Positions 36,281-49,738 are shown, counted from the stretch's first letter. The stretch: DNA of 64,000 nucleotides from Cylindrodendrum hubeiense (GCA_014621425.1 JAANBB010000007.1:124001-188000), one strand, 5' to 3'. The notes: generated by a model from the sequence alone, not told the origin. Program-made: numbers and translations.

Positions 36281-37134
36281 TTATTAGTATATAGGAATTC
36301 TATTATATTTTCTCTTTATACCCCTTAATATTTAACCTATTACAATTAAAATAATCTTACTTCTAGGAATAATTATTATAAATATCTTAATAGTTACTCT
36401 TAGAGCCTATCTCCGATTAATACCCCCCACCCCCCCCTAGATTAAATATATCTTATTACTAATAAACTAATATTAAACTAGATCTTAGATCCTAAAGATA
36501 AAATTAAAGTCTAAGTCCTAGTAATTAATTAATCCCTTAAAAGTGCTATTATATAGAGTATAATATTAATTTATTAAGTTTATTATACTAATCAAGTCTA
36601 TTATGTTCTTTAAGTTATTATATTAAGTATAATACTAATTTATTAAGTCTATTATACCCTTTAAGTCTATTAATTATAGTTAATACTATCTTTTTATTTT
36701 ATAATATTAGAGATAATAATACTATTAATAATCTCTTTATATTATATTTGTAATAATTCTCTGATATTCCTAGACCTTATAGTTAATAAGATATAAATAA
36801 GTTAATCTAGATAATATATAATAATTATAAAATCTATTTTAATATTAATCTTATTCTGGTTTTATTATTTACTTGTTAAATAGTAAACTTAATCCTAGAT
36901 AAATATCTATATTTATTATTAATTTCTATATCTTATATATCTAGTCCTCTAATATCTCTAACACTACCTCAAGCAATAAAAACCAAATTCTAATCTATTC
37001 TAAAACTTATATAATAGGTTATTAGAGAAAACTAGTATCTTATACTTAATCTTACTTATTAATATAAATAGGTATATAAATAGTAGGAGAGATAGGGCTG
37101 GTTATTATTAAACCTAGAGGCCTATAATCCCCCT

Positions 37135-37944
37135 NNANTATACTCTCTACCTNAANATTAATAATTAATATTAAGTCCTCTAATANNTATATCTTNTATA
37201 TCTATATAATCCTCAGTCTNCCNAGAACTANANTTAATATCTAATCCTCCTATTCTAGNTAATANTATCCTAGATATAAAGANTCTCTTTAANATANTTA
37301 ATANCTTTATAAANGAATATAGGTTTNGTATTATTTNATAATATAGATATTAATATTAAGANTAGAAGATNTAATATATATTTTAATATAATTAATTTAG
37401 ATAATNATAGNNTATTAAANGAATTAGATTATAATAATAAAANTCTNGGAAATATAANTATAAGTAATANNTTATTANTAAAGCCCTTAAAGANGGGAAA
37501 TAGTTCTTATAATAATACCTAAATATANAATATANTAAATATAANTATAAANCTANTCTNATTCTATTAGCTTATCTTACNTATTAATAANTTACTTTAC
37601 CTATTAGNATCACTNTTAAGNNTATAANTTAACAGGTTAATATATATACNNANAATATANAANTAATTATTNAAGANTAATACCNAGATANTANCTTTAN
37701 TTAAAAGGATATNTATAATANTANGNTNATAATNAATTATAATAANTTAAATAAATATANCTNTATTATAGNCCTAATTAAGCTTTTTAATAAGANTNNA
37801 ATNCCCTATTTANTAAANTNNGTAGATAATAAGCNAAATNAANTTATTAGNTTAATATAGACNTTNTCCTATTATCTTTAAATNTANAAGTNCTTTNTAN
37901 ATATTATTAGCTTTAATAATATATATAATACTAACCNGTTTAAN
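37135..37944. other. Scattered ambiguous bases
   Basis: Dozens of single N characters are sprinkled through this 0.8 kb of AT-rich DNA, unlike a gap of fixed length. This pattern suggests merged reads from diverged repeat copies. Confidence 0.9.
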
Positions 37945-39493
37945 CTATCCCTCTTCTAAATAATTAGATAGATATATTTAGGAATAGTCTTTAATATAAT
38001 ATTTAGTTTAATTAATAATAAGAAATAGAAAGGATTTTAATTCCTTATAGAGGGGATTTAATAGCTAATTAATAAATAATCTATTAAAGACCTAATTATT
38101 ATTATTATAGACTTTAATAAGTTAATAAAAATAATCTTAGATAATTAGTTTCTTATATTATAATAATAACTATATATCCACTATATTAACTCTAATATTC
38201 TTCTCAAATTAAAATAGAAATAGCTCAAGCTATCCGAGCTTACTAGTAGCTCAGATAATAATAATCTTAATAAATCCCCTTAATATTATACCTAGCTTAG
38301 CCTGATTAATTAAATATTAATTAATAGCTTAATAACTAATAAGATTTCTTATACTTATTAAGGTATTTTTTAGATATAGAAGGTTATATTATTTATTAAT
38401 AATAAGATAGTCCACGAAAAAGCTTAGAAAATATTATATAAGGAGTTTTATAATTAATAATTAATCTTATATTATTTATATAATACTTATATACCTATAA
38501 GAGCTTAATAAGCTTATTATTTTATTAAGATATACTATAACTTTAATATTTATATTATATCTAGTATAAAAGTAAATAATAATAATATTAAAAACTATTT
38601 ATTAAATAATATAAGTAATCTCTTTTATCTTATTAAGATAATATAAGATATAATGAAAAATCAAGAATATAATTTCTTAGATAAGTATATAATAGATAAG
38701 ATACTTATAGTACATGATCTCTCTAGATTAAGCTCAGAATATCTAGGTAAATTATAAATAATAATCTCTTTAAAGGACCTGACCTTAATATAAGGGCAAT
38801 ATTATATCACATATAAGACAATACTAACTAGAAAGAATCCCTTTCTAACTCCTCTATAAGACTATAATAATAAATATTCTATCTTAATAGAACTTAATAT
38901 CCTATACTCTTATATAATTTATAAGAAACTAGGTTCAGATCTATAATTTATAAAATAAGATATCTATTCACATTAATAACTTTAAGAATTATCATTATAA
39001 GATCTATATCACTATATCCTTAACCTAAAGATTACTTTAATACTATACAGTCACCTAAAAAATATACTATAAACCATACCCTCTAATTTAGCTATTAAGA
39101 TTGGCAATCAATCCCAGGTTACTGATACTCAATTAGTTACTACTATATTAACAAGCTAAATAATAAAATATAAATAGGGAAAACTAGTAAGAAGCTAAAA
39201 CTAATTAATATTAGTAAGGATTGAACAGGAAATAAGCTAGTAAGTTAGATTAACTATATAAGTAACCTATAACTAGTTAGCTATACTTAATCCTGAATAA
39301 CTTACTAGAATATAAGCTACTAGATAAAGATTATAACCTAATATCCATAGAATAAAAAGCCAATAGGAACTAATAAATAGTAATAGAGAATAATATAAGA
39401 TAGAAATAATAGGATTTTAATTACTTATAATTAGAATACAAATTTAAATCCCAAAGATTAAAATTATACTATTACAATTAATTATATATTAGA

Positions 39494-39730
39494 TTATCTT
39501 AGTAATATCACGATAATACTATCAGATCATTTTAGTAATATTATAATAATATTATCAGATTATCTTAGTAATATCATGATAATACTATCAGGTTATCTTA
39601 GTAATATTATAATAGTACTATTAGGTTATCTTAGTAATATTATAATAATACTATTAAATTATATTAATTTAAGGTAACCTGATAGTACTATCATAACACG
39701 ACTAAGATGACCTGGTGGTATTATCGTAAT
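39494..39730. repeat. 33 bp repeat array with inverted copies
   Basis: Five direct units of 33 bp run from 39494 to 39658 (core TTAGTAATAT..ATAATACTAT). After a 19 bp gap, one full unit in the opposite direction occupies 39678-39710 and a partial one follows to about 39730. The inverted copies are GC-richer than the direct ones. The array is subterminal inside the TIR element. Confidence 0.85.
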
Positions 39731-39905
39731 ATAATATAATTCTGATCGCTCGTAGTTAAGCTAAGAATTCAAATACAAGAGATTGAAATTATACTATCTT
39801 AATATAATAATAGCGGAATATTACAGTCACGGACTTAATACGGGTATAATAGCTATTAGTCAAGCTGGCTTCACCGCCTTTGATTGTGTGTATATGTGGA
39901 GACCT

Positions 39906-39996
39906 TTTTTTTGAGCTAATAAGGATTGTAGAAAAAGTCATGCCCGCATAAGATCATGCCCGCGTAGCAAAAAGTCATGCCCCTCTAGCAATTGCC
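39906..39996 (-). repeat. Right terminal inverted repeat (well preserved)
   Basis: Right arm of the element, still of normal GC content. It contains three copies of a gcatga(c/t) motif spaced by about 20-25 bases, a possible subterminal transposase-binding pattern. Confidence 0.7.
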
Positions 39997-40268
39997 ATAT
40001 ATAAATCAACAAGAATCTATTCATGTACCGAAACAAAAGAAACGGCTGTTCTCATCTAGGCGCAGATGATTTTCCTCTCACCGCTCAATCGCGACATCAC
40101 CGGAGAGGCGTTGCAGTGAGTAAGCTTAAGTCAATTCTGTTCAAGTATAAATGAGATAGGAAAATCATGGCCTGTGCATCTACTTCACGTCAGAGAGCAC
40201 TGAATAAACTAAGCGACTGTCATTTATGGTCATGCAATATTTTTACTATCTACTGGAAAACGGATTCC

Positions 40269-41438
<1,170 letters not shown>

Positions 41439-41549
41439 GGTGTGATAATATTTGTTCAATCTTAGAGAATAAATGTAAACGTGCGATAGATAAAACCAGC
41501 GAATTAGGGTTGATGCGTGTAAGAGTTGAAGACTCATGTGATTCAGTCC

Positions 41550-41796
41550 CTATTTAAGCAGCGACTCAAAATCATCCTTCGAAAGTTCAGACTGAACGTC
41601 GGTCTCCGCCCTCCGCTCAGCTTGGCCGCTGTGGGGACTGGAGCGGTCTCCGCTGACTCTACGACCACTAACACCCTGATATTGTTGCTGGACATTCCGC
41701 TTATGACTACACAGGGATAGCCCAATGAATGTGAGGATAGCAATGCAAAAAGCCACAAAGAGAAATGGTCTGCCTTTGCCATTCGAGAATATCGCG
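41550..41796 (-). pseudogene. Possible C-terminal scrap of a membrane transporter
   Basis: After an acceptor-like tacag, a frame reads AIFSNGKGRPFLFVAFCIAI, a hydrophobic segment, SLCSHKRNV, and a hydrophilic tail ending DDFESLLK. One helix plus a charged tail resembles the end of an MFS permease, but no earlier exons are found upstream. It may be a relic or chance; the rest of 41439-42066 holds nothing else. Confidence 0.25.
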
Positions 41797-42066
41797 CTGT
41801 AATCACGAGATGGACACTAAAAGCAGCACGGTTGAGAATTTCGGTATATTGTAGCCAGACTTTCATACACGATGCCCACCCACGCATTAGAAAATCAGCG
41901 TGCCAAGCAAGGATACTAGTGTACGATCTACTAAATCTTCAATCGTTATCGTCACAAATGTCTCTTACTCGTTCAATAGTGTTGCACAAAAAAGCACTTT
42001 CATATACTAAACTCGCAAGACCTGAGTCAACCTTCAATTCAGGGGACGCATTTAGCTTCACCTTGC

Positions 42067-43671
42067 TCAATCAATCTTGAGCATGACTGTCTTCTTCTCA
42101 AGGAAAGCATCCAAGCTTTCTCTGATGCCTTCCCGACCAACACCGCTTCCCTTGTAGCCACCAAATGGCATGTCAAACCCTGTTGCCGGAGAAGTGCAGT
42201 TAACTCCAACCGTACCCGACTCAAGACCTATGGCGAATCGCAAAGCCCGACCAATATCCCTTGTATACACAGCAGCATACAATCCGTACTCGCTTGCATT
42301 TGCCTTTTCTAAGGCCTCCTCCTCCGTGTCAAAAACATTGATATGGACAACAGGACCAAATATTTCTTCTTTTAGAACTTTAGAGTCCTCAGTCGTGTTG
42401 ATGAAAATGGTGGGCATAGCGGTAAAGGTCTGTGGTTCGAAATCACCACCCAGCAGCAGTTGACCGCTTTTCTTGCCCATCTCCAAGTATCGAGTCACGG
42501 AATCTGCTTGAGCAGCATCAGCCAACGGGCCGTGAGTGGTCGCCGGATCTGTTGGGTCACCAAGGTGTACATTTCCGAATGACTCCTTGAATGCCGCCAT
42601 GAACGCCGGTGCAATAGATCGTTGGACGTATATTCTTGAATTTGCCATGCAGACTTGGCCACTATTCCACTGAATGCTGTGTGATGTTGCCGGGACAGCC
42701 TTCTCCAAGTCCGCGTCCTCAAAAATTACAGCTGGGGACTTGCCCCCCAGCTCGAAAATCAAGTTCTTGAGATTTGACTTAGCTGCGGCCTCCTGGATCA
42801 ATCGACCTGTGCGTGTGGAGCCAGTGAAAGAGAGAGCGCGAACATCCATGTGGGAGGCAAGAGCGGCGCCGCTGATTTGGCCGTGCCCCGAGAGAATATT
42901 AACGACGCCCGGCGGAAAGCCAGCTTGAACGATATACTCCGCAACTTTGATCGACTGGTCCAGAGTATTAGCATTGTCGAATATGGTCATGAATGCCTCA
43001 CACTTACTGTCAACGGCGCCTTTTCACTGCTTTTCAAGATAACTGTGTTGCCTGCTGCGAGAGCAGGACCGACCTTTCCAGAAAAGGCAACGAGCGGAAC
43101 GTTCCATGGAATGATTGCGGCCACGACACCAAATGGCTGTCGCAGTGTGACATTCAAATGGCCCGGTGTATTCAGACTAGACTGACCGAGAGCAGTGTAT
43201 CCGGCTTCGGCATAATAGTCGAAACGGTTTGCCGCAAGCAAATGATCGACATACCCACTGATTGGTCTACCCATAGAAAGGGCCTCTAGGTGTGCCAATT
43301 CCTCGCCATGTTCGCGAAGTAGGCTGGCGAATTTTTTCATGTATTCTCCTCGCTGCTTAGGTGATAGTCTAGCCCATGCAGGCTGTGCGGCCTTGGCTGC
43401 GCTTACAGCTGCATTTGTGTCGTTGATACTAGCTTCAGCAACTGCGATGTTTGGTTAGGACACATACGAGCATTGCAATATTAGACCTACCGTATGCTAC
43501 CACTTCATGAGTCCAGGGTGATTTAAGCGGAAACCTTTTCTTGTCAGATGCATCCACGAACTAGGGTTTAGTGCGTTAGTGAAAATTGAAACTAGAAGTC
43601 TCGTCGTGGCCACATACCTCTCCGTTGATGAAGAGCTTCGCCTCAATTGGCTGTTTGTAATCGGTCGACAT
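42067..43671 (-). CDS. Aldehyde dehydrogenase
   Basis: Four exons, 43671-43618, 43560-43491, 43441-43008 and 42954-42067, encode 481 residues, the normal length for the family (PF00171). It oxidises an aldehyde to the acid with NAD(P). Seen in sequence: IIPWNVPL cofactor strand, FTGSTRTGR nucleotide loop, catalytic Glu254 in FELGGKSP, catalytic Cys288 in NSGQVCMANSRIYVQ, EEIFGPVV, and PFGGYKGSGVGREG near the end. It is closest in my recollection to salicylaldehyde/vanillin-type dehydrogenases. The first exon is only 18 codons (MSTDYKQPIEAKLFINGE). Same strand as the decarboxylase-like gene and the P450. Confidence 0.92.
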
Positions 43672-44419
43672 GTTCTTTAATTGCCGGGCTTTTTGAGTGA
43701 TGGATTGTGTAACTAATTCTATTCAGATCCAAGTATTCTCCTTCGCGAAAACAGAACAAGTTGAACAATCTGTGATTTATGAAATGCCAGAAGGTGTAGG
43801 GCGGATACCGAAGTTCGCGGAGACCGAGGCCGAAAGACGCTATGTGGGGCGCAAGGCGCGGTGCAAATTCAGTGTATTGTGAGATGAGTATTTCGGATAC
43901 CGCGTTGTGATAGATCAGAAATCACATAAGCGACTTTCTTCAATCCGGTGTCACCAGCCATGCATTAATAGTTTTGTTGCAGATTTAACTTCGCAACCGC
44001 TTGGGCATCTCACCTAATATCAGGCAGTGGCGACGCTGCATATAGGCCAACATGCTTTGTTGGAATGATCAACACAAATTTCCGGTTTGTAGAAACATTG
44101 ATTGACTAGGTTCAACACATACAATGCAGTATCTTATAGAGTAGCGGGCGCTTTCGCACATACTCAGGTAAAATGACTGTCTGCCTGAATGGAAGTGGGG
44201 CGTATTATCTCAATGAGGACTCTTTGGCTACCTATTCTCGACGAATATCACAACCAGCTGGAGCTTCTGGTTTTCAAGTATTTGATAAACGGACCATGAG
44301 GAGATAGCTCATATAACGTCAAGATTGTTTCAGTGCGACTTGATTAAAAACGATATCAAAGGAGTTCTACTTCTAATATGTCTATATTAGACGAGGTACT
44401 TTGATTCCAAGTAGGCAGA
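43672..44419. other. Intergenic, promoter side of the aldehyde dehydrogenase
   Basis: 750 bp between the dehydrogenase start and the P450 stop. No frame above 61 codons and no domain. Confidence 0.6.
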
Positions 44420-46296
44420 CTAATTAATTCCCGCTTCAACTTGAGCTTCCTGGCGACGTTTTACAAGCACTTTGACTTGAGGTCTGACTAGTACAAACGA
44501 ATCAGTCGGCATATAACCCTGACTAGCTTCAGCGTCTATATCTTGAAACTCCATATCCAGTTCCAGAAACAATGCTGCAAGGACGATAGTCATTTCCATA
44601 TATGCCATGCTTTAAGCGAAGGAGTTAGTAACAACAGTTGATTATTTAAGGGATGACTCACTTCCTCCCGAGGCACGACCTTGGGCCTTTCGAAAATGGA
44701 GAGAACGCCGGTCGGTCTCTCTTGGTGTTGCTTCCACCGATCCAGCGTTCTGGAATGAACTTGTCTGGCTCTTCAAAGTACAGCGGGTTTCGGTGCAAAG
44801 CCATGTTTGCTATGCCTACTTCAGTCTAGATGTTGTATTAGTGAACTTCTTCTATCATTAATCATCCATTAGGGCTGACTTACTCCGGCCGGCAAGGTTA
44901 TGTCATGGAGGATGAAAGGGCGGTTGGATTTAAGCACCTGTCGCGGTATGAAGCCGGAGTTTGGCGGGAGTATTCTCAGGCTTTCTTCGATGACCGCTCT
45001 CAAGTAAGGCAAGTACTGAGCCTGCTGGTAAGTAATCTCATCAATAGAACTGAACGCGGACCTGACTTCCTTTGCCAAATTATCGTACGTATCCTTATGG
45101 CGAAGCAAATGCCACAATGTGGTTAGAAGAGCAGTTGAAGTGGTGTCGGATCCTGCAACAAAAAGGATGATTGCTTCACCGAACAATTCCCCGTCATGGA
45201 ACGGCTCACCAGATCCAGGTTTGGTGGCGCTTAGCAGATAGTTGAAAATGTCTTCTCGACCCGAGGCCTTTTGCCTCTGCTTGATCATTGCTCCGATAGC
45301 TCTCTGAGAGTTGTTAGTTCATGCTGGCATTCCATTTTGGGATGTAACTCACCTGCGCTGGGTAATCGCGAGTTGTGTACTTGTTTGAGAGCACTCGAAT
45401 GATCTTTTGCAGTATTGGCCATCTCCAAAGGGTCCCTTCCTGAAGTTGACATCATGTTAGTCCCGTTTCCCTGAGTGATAAAATGAAACAGCAAATCTTG
45501 TGCGCTGCTTACCAATGACACATATCTGGCTGCTTCTACCAAGCCCCCACCGACTTTTTTCTTCTCTGCAGGGTCGTTGAGTAAGTCGAATGTCTCACCA
45601 AAGCAAACATCTGACAGGATATCAATCGTTAAGGTTGATAAGGAATCGTCAAGGTCCACTTCCTTTCCTGCAATCATCGACTCGCAGAGCTTCTTGGTGT
45701 GCTCCATGAATGTCACTTCCATAGCATCAAGCTTCTTTTGAGCAAATGCATGAGACAGGATCGACTTCTTCTCCCGGAAGGCGTCACCAACAGCAGCAAA
45801 GCTACTCTTGAAGCCTGGTGCAAAAGACTGGTAAAAGGGAGATTTGTCAATGGGCGACGTTGCGGAGAAGATCTTCTGCAGTCCTTCATTCGAATCGACA
45901 GAGACCGTGTTTGGTCCGATGCGGACCAATGGGCCTTGCGAGAGTTTAGCCTTCATACGGAAGGGTGTATATGCGTCGCACTCACCATATTTCGTGTGAA
46001 GGTCGTAGAGGAGAATGTGACGGGTGCCGGTCGAAACGTGGTATGCGTGCCACAGGTCGGAAATTTTGGCTAGGAACGGTCCTGGGATCCGAGCGAGGGG
46101 ATGGAAAACGACGTTGTAGACAACCGGCTGCGAGAGTGAGAGTTAGTGAGACGCATGTGTGTTGATTGGGGTGATTGAGGCGAGAACGTACAAGGCACAA
46201 GGCGGCGACGATGAGGACAGCAACATTTTGGCCTGAAAGCTGAACGTCCAGCTTGGATTCGGAAAGGAACATCGTAAGGGTCTGATTTAGAGACAT
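44420..46296 (-). CDS. Cytochrome P450 monooxygenase
   Basis: Seven exons (46296-46192, 46127-45986, 45934-45513, 45439-45353, 45303-44884, 44825-44662, 44609-44420) encode 509 residues. N-terminal membrane anchor LSGQNVAVLIVAALCL, then the hinge RIPGPFLAKISDLWHAYH, the I-helix oxygen motif AGSDTTST, the K-helix EESLR, the PERW region, and the haem loop FSKGPRSCLGR with Cys443. All key residues are present, so it should be an active ER-bound oxygenase, like fungal CYP families acting on aromatic or polyketide substrates. It diverges from a zinc-cluster regulator at 46753 and is co-oriented with the dehydrogenase and decarboxylase genes. A part of its third exon is copied at 49082-49258. Confidence 0.92.
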
Positions 46297-46752
46297 TTTG
46301 TGAGTGGCATGCAAATTCCATGGTGACTGGGTGCTTACTTATTGGAAGGATGCCATCGTGGCTACTGAGAATCTCGGCACTGGGACCCACAAGTGCGGTC
46401 ACCGCGAGAGGCTGGTTGTTGGGTTAGCCTGGCGTGGGAACGGATGACGGTGACCGCTCAGCCTCTTTTTCGTTTATTACGCCGGTAGCCAATGATAATG
46501 ATGCTTTTGCATAACCAGGACGCCTCTCCCGGCATTCATGGCACCGGAGGGCCTCGGCAATCACACNNNGNGGGAATCATCACCCATGGGTTTTAGCGGC
46601 CCGCCCCAGGTTCACATCCGCATCATGATCATGATCTTGATCATCTTACATCGTACATCTTCCTTTGGGACAGATTCATCTGCAAATTCAAGTCTCTGGG
46701 AGTCTTATTTGGTTAATACTTTCGCCCTCATCGTTGTTTCATATGTGTACTC
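46297..46752. promoter_or_regulatory. Divergent promoter between P450 and regulator
   Basis: 456 bp between two opposed start codons, likely holding control sites for both. Four ambiguous bases occur at 46567-46571. A repeated ATGATC/TGATCATGATC motif is seen near 46622-46642. Confidence 0.5.
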
Positions 46753-48948
46753 ATGAGCACAAACGCCAGAGGCCGTCGGCTTCCCTCCAGTTGCGTCAAT
46801 TGCAGACGCCGCAAGATCAGAGTAAGTTGAGCAATCATGCGTCTAACTTGTGTTATATCTCCTCTGCTGTGTTGATGCTGTCTTTCGATGCCTTATCTGA
46901 CTGTTCAAGTGTGATAAATCAACATCGAGAGCCTGTGGGAGATGTGAACGCCTAGGTTTGAACTGTGCCGTCACTGACGAGATTGTCGCTCGACCGTACT
47001 ACCACACCTCCAAGGAGCGATTCGAACTCATGGCAACAATTGTTCGTCATTTTTCACCAGCCGCTTCATTAAATGTTGAAGACCTTCGACAATATGTCTC
47101 TACTCTTCCAAGTGCGCCGAGCGGCTCGTTTTGTTCAGGTGCGGCGCAGGAAGTCTCTCCTCCACCTTCGGTCTCTCAGCTTCATCACACGGTGCAGGCC
47201 CCGAAGGAAACCTCGCCTCCAGCCTCGCTGTCTCAAACCAATTCCCCAATTGACATCTCACAAGAAACCTCACCTCCGCCTTTCATCTCTCGGTCTGATG
47301 ATGCCATGATCGAGGCCCCACAGACCACCCTTGAGGTTGATGCTGCATCGACCACTGTGTCTAAAACCAGCCTGGACAGTCTCTTTATATCAGATGCAAC
47401 ATGCCAGCGCCGTAGGTTAATTTGAAAGTGGATGACGCACTGAGTACTGAATGAAAGGCAGGTCTTGACGGCGCTTCAAGCTATACTGTCTTACAACGCA
47501 AGGTCAGCTCATCAATCGCAGAGAGGTTCCCTCGACTAGCATTGCTACAACAAGACCAAACGGTTGATCTGCGCGACGGGGAGCCGGTCTTCACAACTAC
47601 AGCCACAGCGCTTCCCGACAGAAAGACATGCGAACGGTGTGGTGTAACATTCTTCAGAGACATTAATAGTGTGGTCTATATTCTCAGTCCTGAAAAGTTC
47701 TTCAATGCTGTCGAGTCGGCATATAGTGGCGATGATACAACGCCTTCCGTTCAGGCCATTATTCATCTCATCGTAGCCCTTATAAATGACTCATTGGAGA
47801 ACTTCGACCTTGCTCGCATGCAAATGGAAAGCGTCATCGAGGAAGGCAGCCTCGAGAGTGTCCAAGCCATCATTTAAATGGTCTGTATGAAGTTAACACA
47901 CCATGAGCCTGGCTAATGATAGTTAGGCTCTGTACCGACAGAAGCACAATCATCGGCACACTTCCTGGGTTGTTCTAGGCACTGCAGCCAGGATCGCTCA
48001 GTCGCTAGGTATGCATATCAGAACAGAGGATGAGAGCTTGATGTTGGCAGAACAAAAGACAAGATTGTGGTGGTCCTTATACGAACTGGACCAGTGGACT
48101 TCATGCATCCTTGGACGATATTCTGACTTGTCTGTGGATGCCAAGAGCGTATTGCCTCCCTCCGATGTAAGCGAAGCCCCAACATGCATAGGAACAAGAG
48201 GCTGATAGAGCAAAGAGTCTTACCACGGGCATCACCACTCCGCCCATCTACGCATCAGCGTCAGCACGCTTGGCACAGTTTCTCTCAACGGCAATGAGTT
48301 GCATTTTCCTGAAGCAGCAGTGCCGCGAGCAAGATGTAAATTATCTGATCCAGGATCTGGCCACCTGGTGGGCTAGTTTACCGGCACACTTGACCGGGGC
48401 AGAAATGTCGGAATCCTTTGCACGTGCCACGCTATATCTTCGACTAAGATATCATTACATCCTAATATTAGTAACCCGGCCTTTCCTGCTCGCTTCCACC
48501 TTGGAGAATCCCACGACCAGTTACCATGTCAAAGTTTGTGAAGAGAACAATGACGGTGCCATCTCAACACTTGTCGACATGCAGGCCAGAAATCTGCTAA
48601 CGGACTCGTTGTGGTTCGATTCTCATCACATTCTCTCGACATCTCTCATACTGCTTGTACGATTAATGAAGAACCCCTCATCTGCTGATCTCCACGACAA
48701 AGTAAAGAGCATGCAAGCGCTTCTACAGTCATCTTCGGGAAAGATACAGTCATACGCGAATGAGTGCTTTGACCAAATCCTCGAGGACATTTACGCAGGG
48801 TGAGTTCGTCCAAACATTAGATCAGAATTCCTTTAATCTAAACACCCACCGCAGAAATGATTTGAGTCAAGTTAATGAGTCCACATTTAACTTGGTAATG
48901 ACCAACTGGGACTTATGGGAACAAATTGATCTTTTTACACCAGAATAA
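46753..48948 (+). pseudogene. Zn2Cys6 transcription factor with one in-frame TAA
   Basis: Six exons by phase and splice signals: 46753-46821, 46910-47411, 47462-47880, 47927-48166, 48216-48799, 48855-48948, 635 codons in all. The zinc cluster is residues 14-42 (CVNC, RKIRC, CGRC, then Cys), split by the first intron. The regulatory domain includes KFFNAVESAYSG, SVQAII, ALYRQKHNHRHTSWVVLGTA, and KTRLWWSLYELDQWTSCILGR. Codon 329 is TAA (47875-47877) inside the conserved SVQAII-x-MALY stretch. CAA to TAA is the simplest origin, a CpA-to-TpA change. The following donor is the weak GTCTGT and no other in-phase splice choice removes the stop. Without readthrough, the protein would keep its DNA-binding end but lose most of the regulatory domain. 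It is divergent from the P450. Confidence 0.75.
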
Positions 48949-49738
48949 GTGAGATTATCTAGTACATGATAATTAATTGATTGGCTCCATGCTGCCGTAT
49001 TCGTCGCGGATATTAGAGATCCATTGAATGTGCATCCAAATTCTGATGATTTTGTTGATTTCCTCATCACCTCGCCCAGGTTCGACTTCTTCCCCCGGAA
49101 GGCATCACCAACAGCGGCGAAACTACTCTTGAAGATCGGTGCAAAACTGGTAAGAGGGAGATTTATCAATGGGCGATGTTGCTGAGAATATCGTCTGCAG
49201 CCCTTCATTCGAATCAACAGAGACCGTGTTTGGTCCGGTGCGGACCAACGGGCCTTGCTCCTGTTGCATGTGCTAGACCACCACCTCGAGCTTCCTAGTT
49301 TGTGACCGATCCGGGACTTTTTATCTCCCTCGGAGTCTTAGCGCCCAGGAAGTGCGTTCTTCCGCGAGTAGGCTTGGAGATTGCCGCTATCGCATCCCTG
49401 CACCGGCACGCAATTGCCGAGACGATGCCTAACCAAATCACCAGTGGCCAATCACTTACAGAGCCCGAGCATGTGTGTTGCCGCAGAGCTGAATCCGCGT
49501 ATCGGCGAATGACCGTAAAGAGCAGGAGTCTAACATCGACGTGGTGTTGCTGCTATCATCTCTGTCATACTGCTGCTTGGAACTTGATTTGACTACTGAT
49601 ACGGGGAGGATACCTGCAAAGTACTTAAACAAGGGCTCAAGCCAAGAACTACTCGCTGTCAAGACCAACACAATCAATTCAGATACATCTTCGCTCTGCC
49701 CGCACCACCTATATTTACTATCCCTGTCATTAGTCATT
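48949..49738. other. Intergenic with the P450 fragment
   Basis: Apart from the P450 copy, no gene is seen. The last 100 bases are the promoter and leader of the nuclease. Confidence 0.55.
49082..49258 (-). pseudogene. Broken partial copy of the P450 gene
   Basis: 177 bp that align base for base with 45761-45938, inside exon 3 of the P450 (the part coding GPLVRIGPNTVSVDSNEGLQ to FAAVGDAFREKKS). I estimate over 85% identity. A two-base deletion (gcaaaagactgg to gcaaaactgg) shifts the frame. It points the same way as the parent and lies just beyond the regulator, so the two copies are direct repeats 3.3 kb apart. Confidence 0.85.

Larger units (their letters stand above)
35040..39850. repeat. 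AT-rich, RIP-like transposon graveyard
   Basis: About 4.8 kb made almost entirely of A and T, with TTA/TAA/TAT runs, stops in all frames and no frame above 60 codons. Flanks on both sides have normal composition. The two transposon traces inside it differ from cleaner counterparts mainly by C-to-T and G-to-A, as expected of repeat-induced point mutation. Confidence 0.85.
36190..39996. mobile_element. 3.8 kb element with about 90 bp terminal inverted repeats
   Basis: Sequence starting at 36190 (GGTAATTACTAGAGGGG) and the reverse complement starting at 39996 (GGCAATTGCTAGAGGGG) stay alignable for about 90 bases, including a motif gcatgac/gcatgat repeated three times in the right copy. Differences are mostly C-to-T or G-to-A in the left copy. 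The interior is too AT-rich to show a protein. Target-site duplication is unclear (TTATTTAA left, ATATATAA right). Class: TIR DNA transposon; family not known. Confidence 0.7.

Noticed and set aside
39494..39730. CRISPR array
   Set aside because: Units are contiguous with no spacers, change direction, and lie in a fungal transposon.
42954..42990. Start of the aldehyde dehydrogenase at an ATG reading MTIFDNANTLDQ
   Set aside because: This piece lies inside an intron (GTAAGT, CTAATAC, CCAG); skipping it restores the APLT-SIKVAEYIVQAGFPPG family sequence.
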